Positions 1 through 10,819 of a DNA stretch of 64,000 nt are shown piece by piece. The translations under genes and the position numbers were made by a program. The notes beneath the pieces were generated by a model that ran no database searches, had not been told where the DNA came from, and saw only the letters and a list, made by a program, of their open reading frames with translations. Source of the stretch: Apostichopus japonicus. Taxonomy: Eukaryota > Echinodermata > Holothuroidea > Aspidochirotida > Stichopodidae. Where the stretch lies: contig NC_092571.1 in the NCBI RefSeq assembly GCF_037975245.1, positions 19,798,917-19,862,916 on the forward strand, given 5' to 3'. Within the stretch, counting starts at the first letter, position 1; each line of letters opens with the position of its first letter.

Positions 1-1016
1 CCAGGGAGTTGTTATGCAACTCCCTGGTACAACTGCCATATACGTAGACTGTACACAAATCAAGCGTGGTGTTATATTACGTATCTGTCAATGACGTTCG
101 TAGTGGTTAAATATTCATATTATGGGCGAGGTTTATTGGGTTCCCAACGAAAATATCTTGGAGAAAAACAAAGTTGAAAGTTGCAATTTTTTCGACTTTC
201 ATGCCACCATTTGAAGTAAAATATAAATAGATAAGCTAGTTATGCATGTCGTTATGGCATAGTGGAGTCAGTGAGGTTGAGAAAAATCATAGAAAGGGAC
301 GCAAAATGCTGCTTTAATACTGCTTATTATCAGCAAATATTATTGGGCTGCTTTCAAAAGCCTAAATTGATCAATTTAGTAAAATGGCAGTGTCCTAGGA
401 ATTGATTTGAGCCAGTAAATTTCACTAAACCACTGGCATCTTAAATGCAAGTTGGTTAAAATTATGCAATTTTTAAGCTGCTTTGCAAAATTACTCCCAG
501 TAAATATGTCAGAACATAACATTAAAATATCAATTAAGCATTACTTAGAATTTAGATTTAAATGTAATAAAGAATGATTATATCTGTAATATAGAAGTAA
601 CTGTCCTCACAACATGCCTAACATTATGTGTAATCTTTAAACAGATCTGTATTTAAAAATTCACAACTACTGTATACAATCAGCAACTTTCTTGTTAGTG
701 ATCACTTCAATATGAAACACATGAAATGCTGTTCTAGTCACTTTGTGGCACTTCTGTAACTTTCAGGATGTGCCATTATCTGCATATACTGTACTCCTAC
801 CTCTCAATTCTGCAATGGTTATTCAAGGAAACTTTTGCATTAAACTTTTCATTGTACCAGTGTTCATTTACTGACATTCCCTTCAATATTCACAAGCATT
901 ATAGGCCTAATAAATTGAGTATTAACTGTCTTTGAAATATATGGGATGGTACAGTATTGAATACTGACATAACTATTCTTCTAATTGCAACTATACTCTA
1001 CTAGTATATACTTTAC
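1..1016. other. Non-coding, AT-rich flank (putative intron or 3' side of the EGF-exon gene)
   Basis: No coding segment is recognisable. The first 27 bases form a hairpin with a 10-bp perfect stem (CCAGGGAGTT paired with AACTCCCTGG). The rest is AT-rich unique-looking sequence. It lies downstream of the donor of the minus-strand EGF-like exon, so it is probably intron of that gene. Confidence 0.4.
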
Positions 1017-1130
1017 CTATAGCACAGTCCTTACTAGTCCATCCCAACACACAATGACATGTGTAAGAGCCATTATGAGAAATACATGTTCCATTATGTT
1101 GACATGGCAATGATTGGCAAACATCACTGT
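1017..1130 (-). CDS. EGF-like domain exon (internal exon, gene not identified)
   Basis: Seen: on the minus strand this 114-bp stretch is open and encodes one complete EGF-like module. Six cysteines are spaced C-4-C-5-C-8-C-1-C-8-C, with the usual NGTC, YTCHC and GW features. It is preceded by an acceptor (TATCATACAG) and followed by a donor (GTAAAG), and both boundaries are phase 1, the classic symmetric EGF exon class. Known: such modules occur in extracellular or membrane proteins and usually mediate protein-protein contacts. The (D/N)-x-(D/N)-E/Q calcium signature is not clear; the start reads x-SDVCQ. The rest of the gene was not found: no neighbouring exon with good splice sites was recognised within 3 kb. 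A MITE sits 40 bp upstream of the acceptor side, at 1171. Confidence 0.75.
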   Translation of the reverse strand, partial: TVMFANHCHVNIMEHVFLIMALTHVIVCWDGLVRTVL

Positions 1131-1170
1131 CTGTATGATATATTAGTGGCCAAATTAATAGGGGTGTGGC

Positions 1171-2258
1171 CAGTGGCGTAGGAAGGATGGGGGGGGGCTG
1201 CAGACTGATGGCCGGCCTGGGGGTCTAAGGGGAGGGGGTATCCCCCTCCCCTCTGGAATTTTTTGCATTTCCAGGTGGCCTCAGATGCAATTTGGTGCAA
1301 TAGAGCACACTTCAACATCCACTCCATTTTGTAAATAATTTTGCATTTTCACCTGGCCTTAAATGCAATTTGGTGCTCCAAATGAGATTTTTTTCTCATT
1401 TGGAAATGAAAAAGGGGTTTTCTGACTCGGGGAGGGAGGTAGGGGGGAGGCGGAATGATACTTCCGCCCAGGCTTGGGGCAATTACAACTGAATGTAATC
1501 GATTACAATTACGATTACTTGAGAATGTATGATTATGATTACGATTACAGCCTAAAGTTGAAGATTACGATTACATTGTAATGTAATCGTGATTACAATC
1601 ACGATTACATTGTGGATACTTGCACAATCCTCTGCATATCTGTTTAATATAACTCTCTGCTGGGAAATAGGGCAATGGAATAGGGCAAAGGAAGGGCATT
1701 TACAGTAAATACGGACAAAATTGTGGAAGTATATCTACAAGTCCAGTAACAAATACAATTTAAACAGACAAATTAAACAGACAACCAGTTGTGTATGCAA
1801 AAGGATTGTGAACGCTGAGAGGCAGTATTGAACAGAATAATTCAGGTGATAAAAAATCCTTGAATATGGCGATCACATCCCCAGTACTTCTTAGTATAAG
1901 TTTATTGTGCTAGAGAATTCTAGAAGCAGGAACACTTCTTTGGTCACACTAAAAGCCAATAGTATGAACTAGTTTTAATCATTCTACTAATTTTGCCCTT
2001 CTCATTCAAATTTCACTGTAATCATTAATGTAATACGATTACGATTACTTTGCCCTTGTAATCGATTACGATTACGTAATTTTCACAAAAGTAATCGATT
2101 ACGATTAATACGATTACTTCAAAAAGTGTAATCGATTGTAATCTATTACAATTACTGATTACGATTACCCAAGCCTGCTTCGGCGGAAGTTCCGCCCCCC
2201 ATATTTTTCACATACATTAACAAAGCCCCCCCCCCCACCCCCGGTTCCTACGCTCTTG
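1171..2258. mobile_element. CANNGGCG-family hAT-like MITE, copy 1, interrupted by a nested MITE
   Basis: The element begins CAGTGGCGTAGGAAGG with a G run and ends with a C run followed by GGTTCCTACGCTCTTG, the inverted counterpart. An 8-bp duplication GGTGTGGC lies at 1163-1170 and 2259-2266. The interior (1200-1468 and 2190-2258) is closely related to copies at 18279-18644 and 41215-41582. An 8-bp target duplication is typical of the hAT superfamily. There is no coding capacity, so it is non-autonomous. It contains the nested insertion 1469-2177. Confidence 0.75.
1469..2177. mobile_element. Nested hAT-like MITE with ATTACGATTAC subterminal repeats
   Basis: It is absent from the sister elements at 18.3 and 41.2 kb, so it is an insertion. 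Its ends are perfect 10-bp inverted repeats, CAGGCTTGGG and CCCAAGCCTG. The flanks CTTCCGCC (1461-1468) and CTTCGGCG (2178-2185) agree at 6 of 8 positions, consistent with an aged 8-bp duplication. Both subterminal zones (1480-1620 and 2025-2170) are packed with variants of GTAATCGATTACGATTAC on either strand. The middle is unrelated AT-rich DNA. No transposase frame. Confidence 0.65.
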
Positions 2259-2266
2259 GGTGTGGC

Positions 2267-4088
2267 AACCTAACGTTCACAGTCTTGACTCAAAGACAGA
2301 TCATGCTATTCCAAAAATTGACTTGCGGTTTCAAAATCCTGTGATTGGAAAAAAGTGGAAATGACTTTTTAAGTTTCTCTAACACAGACTTGCGTTTTCT
2401 GATAAGTTTAAATGGGCTAACTTCTTACAGGGCCAGCAGAATTCATATCACTTGGGTTTTGGCACAATTAGGAGGTTTTGCGGTATCACAAGGTTTCTGA
2501 AGGAGTGGACAGGGGAGGGGAATTGTGGGAGCAAACTCCATCCCCTGCTCCACTCATTTCCGTCTGGTGTGACCATTACTGCATCTTGATTGGACATTTG
2601 GTTTACAAGTTTGGAAGCGTGAGCTGAGATTATATTTGTTAGTGAATCTTTCCATACATTAACAAAGCTGAATAAGGAAAAAAGACACTATGTATAAATA
2701 TGCAGGTAAATACAACATTAGCTACAGGTATCTATATATTTCAAAATAAAACTGTTAGCAAACTGCTTATCCACTAGAGAGACTGTGTAAGGGAAGTTGG
2801 CCTGACTTTTCGATCCTAGCAGGACGTACCATCTTCAAAGGCTAAATGACAAAAACACGCACAGATACAGACAGGTTAATGAGCATGGTGAAAACAAAGA
2901 GATAGATGTAAGGGGATTAGTAGACAAGGGATGGAGAGAAGAAAGAAAGAAACCAACAGGGAAGAGGAGAGCTACCTCTCATAGAAATCGCATAGACGTT
3001 CAGACACTTACAATGAGTTTATTGGATAGGCCTAATTCTGGTGGGGGGTATTTTAGGGAAGTATTTTATGGTCTTTCATAGTTTTTGCTACTGTTATAGT
3101 GATGAAAAACATGTGGTATGTTTATCTCATCTTTAAACCAAACTCTGGTTGTAATGACGAGAGAGCAAACAAGTTCACTGTTGCCCATTGACACAGGAAT
3201 TGGTTTCAAATTTATGGGGTTTATTTTGTCACTTACGGTGATCAGTGCATTCCAGGTACTAAGTTTTACTGTGACTGCTTAGGCCTACTGTGAAGTGTGA
3301 GTTACTAATTTTGTTCTCTGTCAATGATCCTTACCTTTAATTAATAATGTAGAAGATGGGAAAAGTGACAAAGGTGCACTTGAAACAAACCGCTACCTAA
3401 TGACAGTGAATCAAGAAGCGCCTTTCATCGAAAGGTATATATGCTGGCTTACCATTCCTTATTAATGAACAATGAGCGCACCTGTCGGTGTCACGGATAC
3501 ATATACTGTATAGCCTACAAGTTGTAGAGTACACTATGTACTGGATGGATGGACAAGGCACAATAGAAGAGATGTTGACAGGTTGGTTGTATGTGTAGAA
3601 CTGAACTGTATTTCCTCCAACACTGCACTGTATAAAGCAGTGCAGTGCACCAGCTGCAAGGCATACCATACAAATATTAGCATAACAATAAAGGGTAAGT
3701 GCACATAACAATAACACCAATAAGATGGCATGTAGTATAAGTCTTACACTACATACCATACCCTACAAAGTAACGTTTTACACGTGATTGTTAATTTAAT
3801 GTTTGTCGTCTGCTACTGGCTGTCACTTGATCTGTAGTTGTTTGGATTTGAGATGAGTTACTGTAAATGTGAAGTGCGACCTCATTTTTTTGGCGTAATT
3901 TACTGCATGCTTCATAATGTCGCAAATAGTGTACAGTATTGAACAGTACATAATTTGTTAGGATACCATTAGTATGGGTTCCGCAAAACCTGTCCTATGC
4001 TTTGTACTGGTAACACGAACGAACGAGGAAAGAACTTAGTAGGCCTACTACAGCTTCTCAATACTACAAGGTGCTATCTAGTCGCAAG
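2267..4088. other. Non-coding interval upstream of TOMM7, with one Penelope-like repeat fragment
   Basis: Apart from the repeat fragment at 2740-2860 nothing with family resemblance was found. A 120-codon minus frame (3397-3759) begins with a hydrophobic stretch but matches nothing known. The last few hundred bases before 4089 should hold the TOMM7 promoter and 5' UTR. No clear TATA box was identified. Confidence 0.4.
2740..2860. repeat. Penelope-like terminal repeat fragment (degenerate copy)
   Basis: This shares several blocks with the repeat at 25812-25985, including AACTGTTAGCAAACT, GACTGTGTAAG, GGCCTGAC and TTTCGATCCTAGCAGGA. On the minus strand the hammerhead-like core seen in the other copy is decayed here: the CUGANGA position reads TTGAAGA and the second helix is disrupted. 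The Penelope-like assignment is inferred from the ribozyme motif of the better copy. Confidence 0.5.
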
Positions 4089-4191
4089 ATGGTGAAATTC
4101 AATCCTGAAACGAAGCGAAGAATCTATAATGTTGTCAACGTCGCCAAGTTATCTTTCCATTTTGGGTTCATCCCTCTAATTTTATATCTTG
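4089..4191 (+). CDS. TOMM7: TOMM7 exon 1: mitochondrial import receptor subunit TOM7 homolog, N-terminal part
   Basis: Tom7 is a small tail-anchored subunit of the TOM complex in the outer mitochondrial membrane, where it modulates complex assembly and PINK1 retention (established knowledge). Seen: the ATG at 4089 sits in a good context (CAAGATGG). The frame encodes 34 residues starting MVKFNPETKRR and reaching the membrane segment around FGFIPLILYL, then one base of a split Gly codon before a strong donor, GGTAAGT, at 4191/4192. Joined to 13488-13552 the product is 55 aa, the same length as vertebrate TOM7, with the family signatures GFIPL, PGMPEP and LSLLW in order. The start was chosen because it gives the family N-terminus and no in-frame upstream ATG is needed. 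Confidence 0.93.
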
Positions 4192-4818
4192 GTAAGTCAC
4201 ATTTCTGGCGGTAGGCTAGGCCTAAGTATATGTACGCCTAGACCTAGCCTAAGTCACAGGGTTTCAGTTATTCTCCGCACACGGTACTTACCGCTAAAAA
4301 AATTCTTTTCCACTTACATGTGCACTATATTTTTCTTCAATTTTAGGATACCAAATACAGGATTATGAAAATAGCTTGAGAAAGTATCAAAGAAAACCAA
4401 TTAGGATGGTTAGGCTGAGTTCATGTCAGGAAAGTTTAATAAGCTGCTTAGCACTTGTAGGGTCCTAGCTTATTTATCCTATCATTGACCAGTCTATTGT
4501 ACTTGCTGGCATTAATTAGACTATTCTGGTCACTGTTTGTTCTAGTCCACTGAGGATAGCCATCTATGGCATTGTTGGTATTCTGTCTATTGTTTACACT
4601 GTAAGTTGAGTTATGTTTGGAAGTTGTTATAGCCAGGTCAATTGAAGAGTACCCAGGTGCACACACTCTGGTGTGATCACATGTTATACAGGTGTAGATG
4701 TTTGTGAGAGATGGAATGACCTAGTGGGAGTGTCAGTGGTCTTCCACCTACCAATAGGATTGTATTATACTAGGGTGTTGGTTTATGTTAGTGTTAATTT
4801 GTTATGTATGTTGGAGAT

Positions 4819-6827
4819 TAGGGTTGGGCGATATTTGCTTTTTAATGTGACAATAAATAGTTCAAAAATCATCGCAATATTTCGATAATTTTTTCTTGTT
4901 GTTTTTAGTGTGTTCGCGAACACACTAAAAACAACTGCCGATTTCCATCGGTGTGTTTGCGCATCAAACACACCGAGCATACTGGCGTGGGGTCCAGGGG
5001 CCCACTTAGAGCCCCGGTGAGGTCAAGGGTGAATCCCTTGTGGGGGTCCAGGGGGCGAAGGCCCCCGGAAAAGTTAAGTATTTTTGCGTGTCTGGCGATA
5101 AAAAATTCGCAATTGAGAATTCAAAATACTGACTAACTTTTTTTAATATAAATTGTCACAAAACTGATGAAAGTTTTAAAATGACAAGTTAGAGTAGCTA
5201 TATTTTGTGATTAAATAAAAAGAGATTTAATCTATCTTACAACCTTTATAAAGTTTAACTTACAAAACTCTCGATATTATGAAACAAACTACGTTAGACG
5301 GCCTAGCAATCAGTTTACAACTGCAGTGTTTACCCTACTTAAATATCACAGTAGGCTACATGTGCTTCAAATTTTCCCAGGTACCTTGCCCAACAACCCC
5401 CCTGTCTCAGCTGTCTAACACCTGTTTGTTAACATTTTTGGCACGGTTCCAAAAAACTTTTCATGGAGAAAACTATATTGGCTCCACTCTAGAATTAAGG
5501 TCAGTCAGTAAATGATCGGTAAAGTTATGCGAAATATTATCTAAGACGTTCAAGCAGGGTTATAGCTAGGAGATTGTGAGTGCTGGTTAAATAAATTTGC
5601 GAAGCGTAGCGAGCGAAGCTCTCGCATCTCACGGCCGGGGGTCCAGGGGCCCGCTTAAGGGCCCCTGGTGGGGTCCAGGGGCAACGCCCCGGTGGGGTCG
5701 AGGGTATTTTGGTAAATAACAGAAAAAGGTGACGTTATTATCATGTTTTACGGCAAGGGAAAGATAAATTTGTTACTTTTGTTGTATTTCACAAGCATTT
5801 TACTATTTTTTTGTGCCGGCCAGTGGACTGTTTATTCACTTCCAATGCTGGCCGGCAGGCGTGAGTGGTGGTTACCACCGGCCGCCGCCGGCCGACGTGG
5901 CTATAACCCTGCGTTCAAGGAAAGTATAAGTAAATATTCCCGTAACATTAAGGTAAGTAAAACACACCTCAAGCCAACCGACTCCTCTGCATGAACAAAA
6001 CAATCTTTTCCCCATGATACACGAGGCAGAGTCTAGCTATATACCATACAGACATAGCACGATATCAAGGCCCCAATAGCTACAGTATGGCCATCTTTAT
6101 GAAAGTAAACCTTCTAATCCCATGTTTTAGGCCACTAGGCATGATTAACTTAAATGCTAAAAATTGTTTGTTTCCATGTCCTTGTGGAAAACGTCGACTT
6201 CGCAAAATACAATTTGTTGTGTTTTTGTTGTTACGTGAGATCCGCAACCTACGAAGTGGTTAGGCTATTTACTATACACTTAACTATGGTAGGATATTAA
6301 TTTTTCCTTTTTTTGGAAATTCTAGAAAATACTTTCTTTTCCCCCCGCTTAAAACCAGATGTGGTCTTCTGGTTTATTCATAAATGGGTGAACTAGGAGC
6401 CTTGTTTACATGACATTTGTTGCATTTAGCACGATATGCAAGTTTCGCGTGAATTTTTCGAAAGTATTTTGCTCGATCTTTCGTAAAATTAGAAAGGTGT
6501 ACCAACTTACTTTTTGTACACAATTGGTTATTTCTCTACTGATTTTCAGAAGTATGTTCTCTATACAGTCAATGTTGTAAAGGACTGGTTTTTAAGAAGA
6601 ACTTTGAAAAGTCAGTTAATGAAGTTGATAAACTTTATTTCTTTTCAACTTTCTTAACCATGGAATGCTAGAATAACATTTACATGTAAAACAGAATTTT
6701 TTTTTTTTATTTATTTCTAAATTTCTTTCACAAGAAATTATTGTCATTTGTTCAATCCTCTAAAAATATCATCTTGGAAAAAAAATTATCGCGATAATAA
6801 TAATTTTCGATATATCGCCCAACCCTA
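4819..6827. mobile_element. Large non-autonomous hAT-like element (2.0 kb)
   Basis: Perfect 16-bp terminal inverted repeats (TAGGGTTGGGCGATAT) lie at 4819-4834 and 6812-6827. They are flanked by a perfect 8-bp duplication TTGGAGAT at 4811-4818 and 6828-6835. The 8-bp duplication and the GGGTTGGGCGATAT-type end fit hAT. The ends continue as ATCG/CGAT-rich sequence. Inside are GC-rich tracts containing GGGGTCCAGGGGGC-type units (about 4985-5070 and 5630-5705), an inverted pair around 5546-5570 and 5899-5925, and a hairpin AGTGTGTTCGCGAACACACT at 4906-4925. The longest frame is 83 codons with no transposase similarity. Confidence 0.8.
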
Positions 6828-7277
6828 TTGGAGATGATGTTACAAGAGGATAATACAAACCAGAGCTCCTCCAGCATCCAAGCTGTCAACTTGTCTAGTG
6901 TCATTCTTTGTTGGTCCGTTGCATGTGTTTTAGTTTGTTCTGTTACTGCTCGGTCACTACACACTTACTGGAGGCATGGGTGTGAGTAATTAGGGAATTA
7001 CGTAAAGAAGTATGTGGCGGTCGGCATAGAAAGGCAAAGGGAGGCCCGTGTAATGAGGATTTAGTATTAGCTATAAAGTATTAAAATTGTTAAAAATTAT
7101 ATGAAAAAGATACTCCCTAAAGGATGAAACTTAGCGAGACCAAATTGTTATGGCAGCTCACCTTTTCACCTTAACGCCAAAGTTATCGAAGCAGTAGACT
7201 TCTGTAAACTTGTGTTGTTATCAGCATGTGCCTAGGTCTATGTTTTTTTTTGTAAACTTGTCTGATATACTGAACAT

Positions 7278-7504
7278 TTATTCATTTATTTATTTATTCT
7301 CTCTTTATTTCCGCAAGATGATAATACAAAATATACATAGAAGATAGTACAAAAGCATCAACATGTTGAAGTATGCATACATACAGTCATCACAAGAACA
7401 ATCTTATTTACAATGTAATTATCACTGTGGGGGAGACCTGGCAGAAGCAATGCTTATATAAATTCCAGGCCACCCTCTTTACTTAATTAATTAATTTACT
7501 TATT
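7278..7504 (-). mobile_element. LINE 3' UTR terminus (continuation of the fragment at 10769-11437)
   Basis: Read on the minus strand this is the distal 3' UTR of the LINE, ending in an AATAAATAAATAAATG-type simple tail at about 7278-7297, as CR1/L2/jockey-group elements do. It includes GCTTCTGCCAGGTCTCCCC, common in such tails. It is separated from the coding portion by the palindromic element at 7505-10768. Its inner edge, 7454-7504, is the 51-bp segment duplicated on insertion. Confidence 0.6.
7454..7504. repeat. 51-bp direct repeat, left copy (target-site duplication)
   Basis: This is identical over all 51 bases to 10769-10819, starting TTATATAAATTCC and ending TTACTTATT. The sequence belongs to the LINE 3' UTR. 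Removing 7505-10819 restores one continuous UTR, so this is a true duplication of the target and not part of the inserted element. Confidence 0.85.
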
Positions 7505-10500
7505 GGGTCAACCCATGCCAAATCAACAGATTTTTGGGTCGATTCCACGTCGACCCTCTCAGAATCGCCTGAAATTGATATGGTGTCTTGCCATATGTCT
7601 CAAAGGATGAAATTGGGCAAAAAAAAAATTTTAAAAATTTTCGTTGCTAGGATACGGCCCCACCTAGCAACCAAATCCAGATTGCATTTTAAGAGCACTT
7701 AATTTGTGTCAAGTTTGGAGGCATTTTTTGCATAAATGTAAAGTATTTTATGTCTGATATTGCAGATATTGTGGAAGACATGTGGCCAGTCTTCGAATTT
7801 AGCTAATTTTGAGGAAAATTTACGGTCTCAATTTTTCGTAACAATTAAAATGGCAGAAAATGAGATAGGGGTCTTTTCTGGCCCTACTTTTGAGTGTGCT
7901 CTATATTCACAAGCAGAGGCATGTTTGAGTTTTAATTTCCATAGGATCCTTGTCCAGTGGTAGTTGTACGGGAAAAGTGCAAAAAAAAAGTCAAGCGGGT
8001 CGTACGTTTTACGAACAGCGCCCTCAAACTTAAGAAATCTCACTTCTGGCCCTAATTGGGGGTCCATTTTGGGCCTGTGGGTATTTTTGATTTTTTTTTT
8101 AAATAGCATTTTTCAGGAGCGTATTGACCCTATTTTTAAAAACTCAAGTCAAAAAGTTGTGTATTTTGTGTTATCTACTCAAATTTACGACTCGAAAATT
8201 GCGAAAATCACTTCGTTCATATGTATGAAAATGCTTGCACAAGCCGATTTGAGTAATTCAAATGACAACAACTTCTTAGCATTAGCATACAGGTGCTTAA
8301 CAATTAGGAGGGTGGTCCACTAGCATAAGGACTACAAATAAACTGCATTTTCAGGGTCATATGCCCAACGATGCCTGTGAACAGCGCCCTCAAACATCAC
8401 ATTTTACCAATATTTTGGGCATTTCAAGGTCAAATTTGGTCACAATTGAAAGTTTTTTTGGGGGTTTTTAATACAAAACTAGTAAGATATGTATAGTTAT
8501 GATGCAAAGAATGAGCTAAAACATCTCTTATATTAGTTATTAATGCTCTGATGAGCAGCTTAAAGTGGCGTATGAGAGTTACATCAGCTCTACAGAAACA
8601 TGCTTGCGAGGGCAAACAGTGGTAACATTGTATCTTCATTCAAGGAGATGTTAAACAACATTAGAAATTATTGAAATGTATTTATTACAAGTGTTCTGTC
8701 TAATACTCTTTGACTCCCTCTCACCCCCCCCCCCACACCTTCCCCATAGTGCACTATGCAGATTTGTGTGCACTATATATGTGTGTACATGTTCAGTACA
8801 GTGTTATTTTACACCAAGTACTATTAAACACACACTGTTCAAAATCATGTACAGTATACACACTGTACATGTATGTACTGGTTAAACATTCCTTTTAACT
8901 TATTAAAAGTCTTTTAATTTAGTGAATTAGCAAAAGCATACACTACATTGCAAATATTTAAAAAGACATTGAAATATGCACAGTATGCACTATGCAGTGT
9001 GCACTATATATGTGTGTACATGTTCAGTACATTGTTATTTTTCACCAAGCACTTTAAAATTTAAACACTGTCCAAAATCATGTACAGTATACACACTTCA
9101 CATTTATGTACTGGTTAAACATTCCTTTTAAATTATTGAATTAGCAAAAGCATGTACACTACATTGCAAATATTTAAAATGACATTGAAATATGCACAGT
9201 ATTGAGGAATGACCAGTACACAGTGTGTACTGTACATGATTGTGGACAGTGTGTATTTATTTGCTTGGTGTAAAATAACACTGTACTGAACATGTACACA
9301 CATATATAGTGCACACTGTATGTATGCACTGGGTCACATTCATTTTCTATTCTGATATAGGGTTGGGTAGAGGATGTGGGTGGGAGGGGGGAGTTACATG
9401 CATACAGACAATTTGAAGCAGAAGATTACCATACCAAAAAATTCAGTATGTATCTTGAATGCATGTTTATGCAGTCTCTATGCAGTAAAAGTCAGTCACA
9501 TACTGTATGTATACAAATCTGCATAGTGCACTATGGGGAAGGTGTGGGGGGGGGGTGAGAGGGAGTCAAAGAGTATTAGACAGAACACTTTTAATAAGTA
9601 CATTTCAATAGTTTCTAATGTTGTTTAAAATCTCCTTGAATGAAGATACATCGTTACCACTGTTTGCCCTCGCAAGCATGTTTCTGTAGAGCTGATGTAA
9701 CTCTCATATACGCCACTTTAAGCTGCTCATCGGAGCATAAATAACTAATATAAAAGATGTTTTAGCTCATTCTTTGCATCATAACTATACATATCTTACT
9801 AGTTTTGTATTAAAAACCAAAAATAAAACTTTTAATTGTGACCAAATTTGACCTTGAAATGCCCAAAATAGCCCAAAATATTGGTAAAATGTGATGTTTG
9901 AGGGCGCTGTTCACAGGCATCGTTGGGCATATGACCCTGAAAATGCAGTTTATTTGTAGTCCTTATGCTAGTGGACCACCCTCTCAATTGTTAAGCACCT
10001 GTATGCTAATGCTAAGAAGTTGTTGTCATTTGAATTACTCAAATCGGCTTGTGCAAGCATTTTCATACATATGAACGAAGTGATTTTCGCAATTTTCGAG
10101 TCGTAAATTTGAGTAGATAACACAAAATACACAACTTTTTGACTTGAGTTTTTAAAAATAGGGTCAATATGCTCCTGAAAAATGCTATTTAAAAAAAATT
10201 AAAAAATACCCACAGGCCCAAAATGGACCCCCAATTTGGGCCAGAAGTGAGATTTCTTAAGTTTGAGGGCGCTGTTCGTAAAACGTACGATCCGCTTGAC
10301 TTTTTTTTTGCACTTTTCCCGTACAACTACCACTGGACAAGGATCCTATGGAAATTAAAACTCAAACATGCCTTTGCTTGTGAATATAGAGCACACTCAA
10401 AGTAGGGCCAGAAAAGATCCCTATCTCATTTTCTGCAATTTTAATTACTTGTTACGAAAAATTGAGACCAAAAATTTTCCTCAAAATTAGCTAAATTCGA

Positions 10501-10768
10501 AGACTGGCCACATGTCTTCCACAATATTTGCAATATCAGACATAAAATATGCAAAAGATGCCTCCAAACTTGACACAAATTTAGGGCTCTTAAAATGCAA
10601 TCTGGATTTGGTTGCTAGGCGGGGCCGTATCCTAGCAACGAAAAAGTTTTGATTTTTTTTTGTGCCCAATTTCATCCTTTGAGACATATGGCAAGACACC
10701 ATATCAATTTCAGGCGATTCTGAGAGGGTCGACGTGGAGGCCACTGTTGATTTGGCATGGATTGACCC
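7505..10768. mobile_element. Giant inverted-repeat (foldback-like) element with ~1.26-kb arms
   Basis: The left arm (7505 to about 8768) and right arm (about 9508-10768) are inverted copies of each other along their whole length, with only scattered substitutions and small indels. The termini are GGGTCAAYCCATGCCAAATC and its complement. The 740-bp centre carries a partly repeated GTGCACTATATATGTGTGTA-type unit at 8766 and 8999, and its inverse near 9300. The flanks are a perfect 51-bp direct repeat. The arm sequence has one possible relic frame: 85 codons on the minus strand at 10487-10744, with a stop at the equivalent place in the left arm. No recognisable transposase or RT. The superfamily is unknown: foldback-type elements are usually flanked by far shorter duplications. 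Confidence 0.85.
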
Positions 10769-10819
10769 TTATATAAATTCCAGGCCACCCTCTTTACTTA
10801 ATTAATTAATTTACTTATT
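10769..10819. repeat. 51-bp direct repeat, right copy (target-site duplication)
   Basis: Exact partner of 7454-7504. It joins directly onto the LINE 3' UTR that continues to the coding remnant. Confidence 0.85.

Noticed and set aside
3250-3300. Apparent EGF-like ending CIPGTKFYCDC on the plus strand
   Set aside because: Only three correctly spaced cysteines, then a stop; no acceptor. Coincidence.
3397-3759. 120-codon minus frame with hydrophobic N-terminus
   Set aside because: Signal-peptide-like start but no recognisable family, no promoter or splice evidence, and AT-rich composition like neighbouring non-coding DNA.
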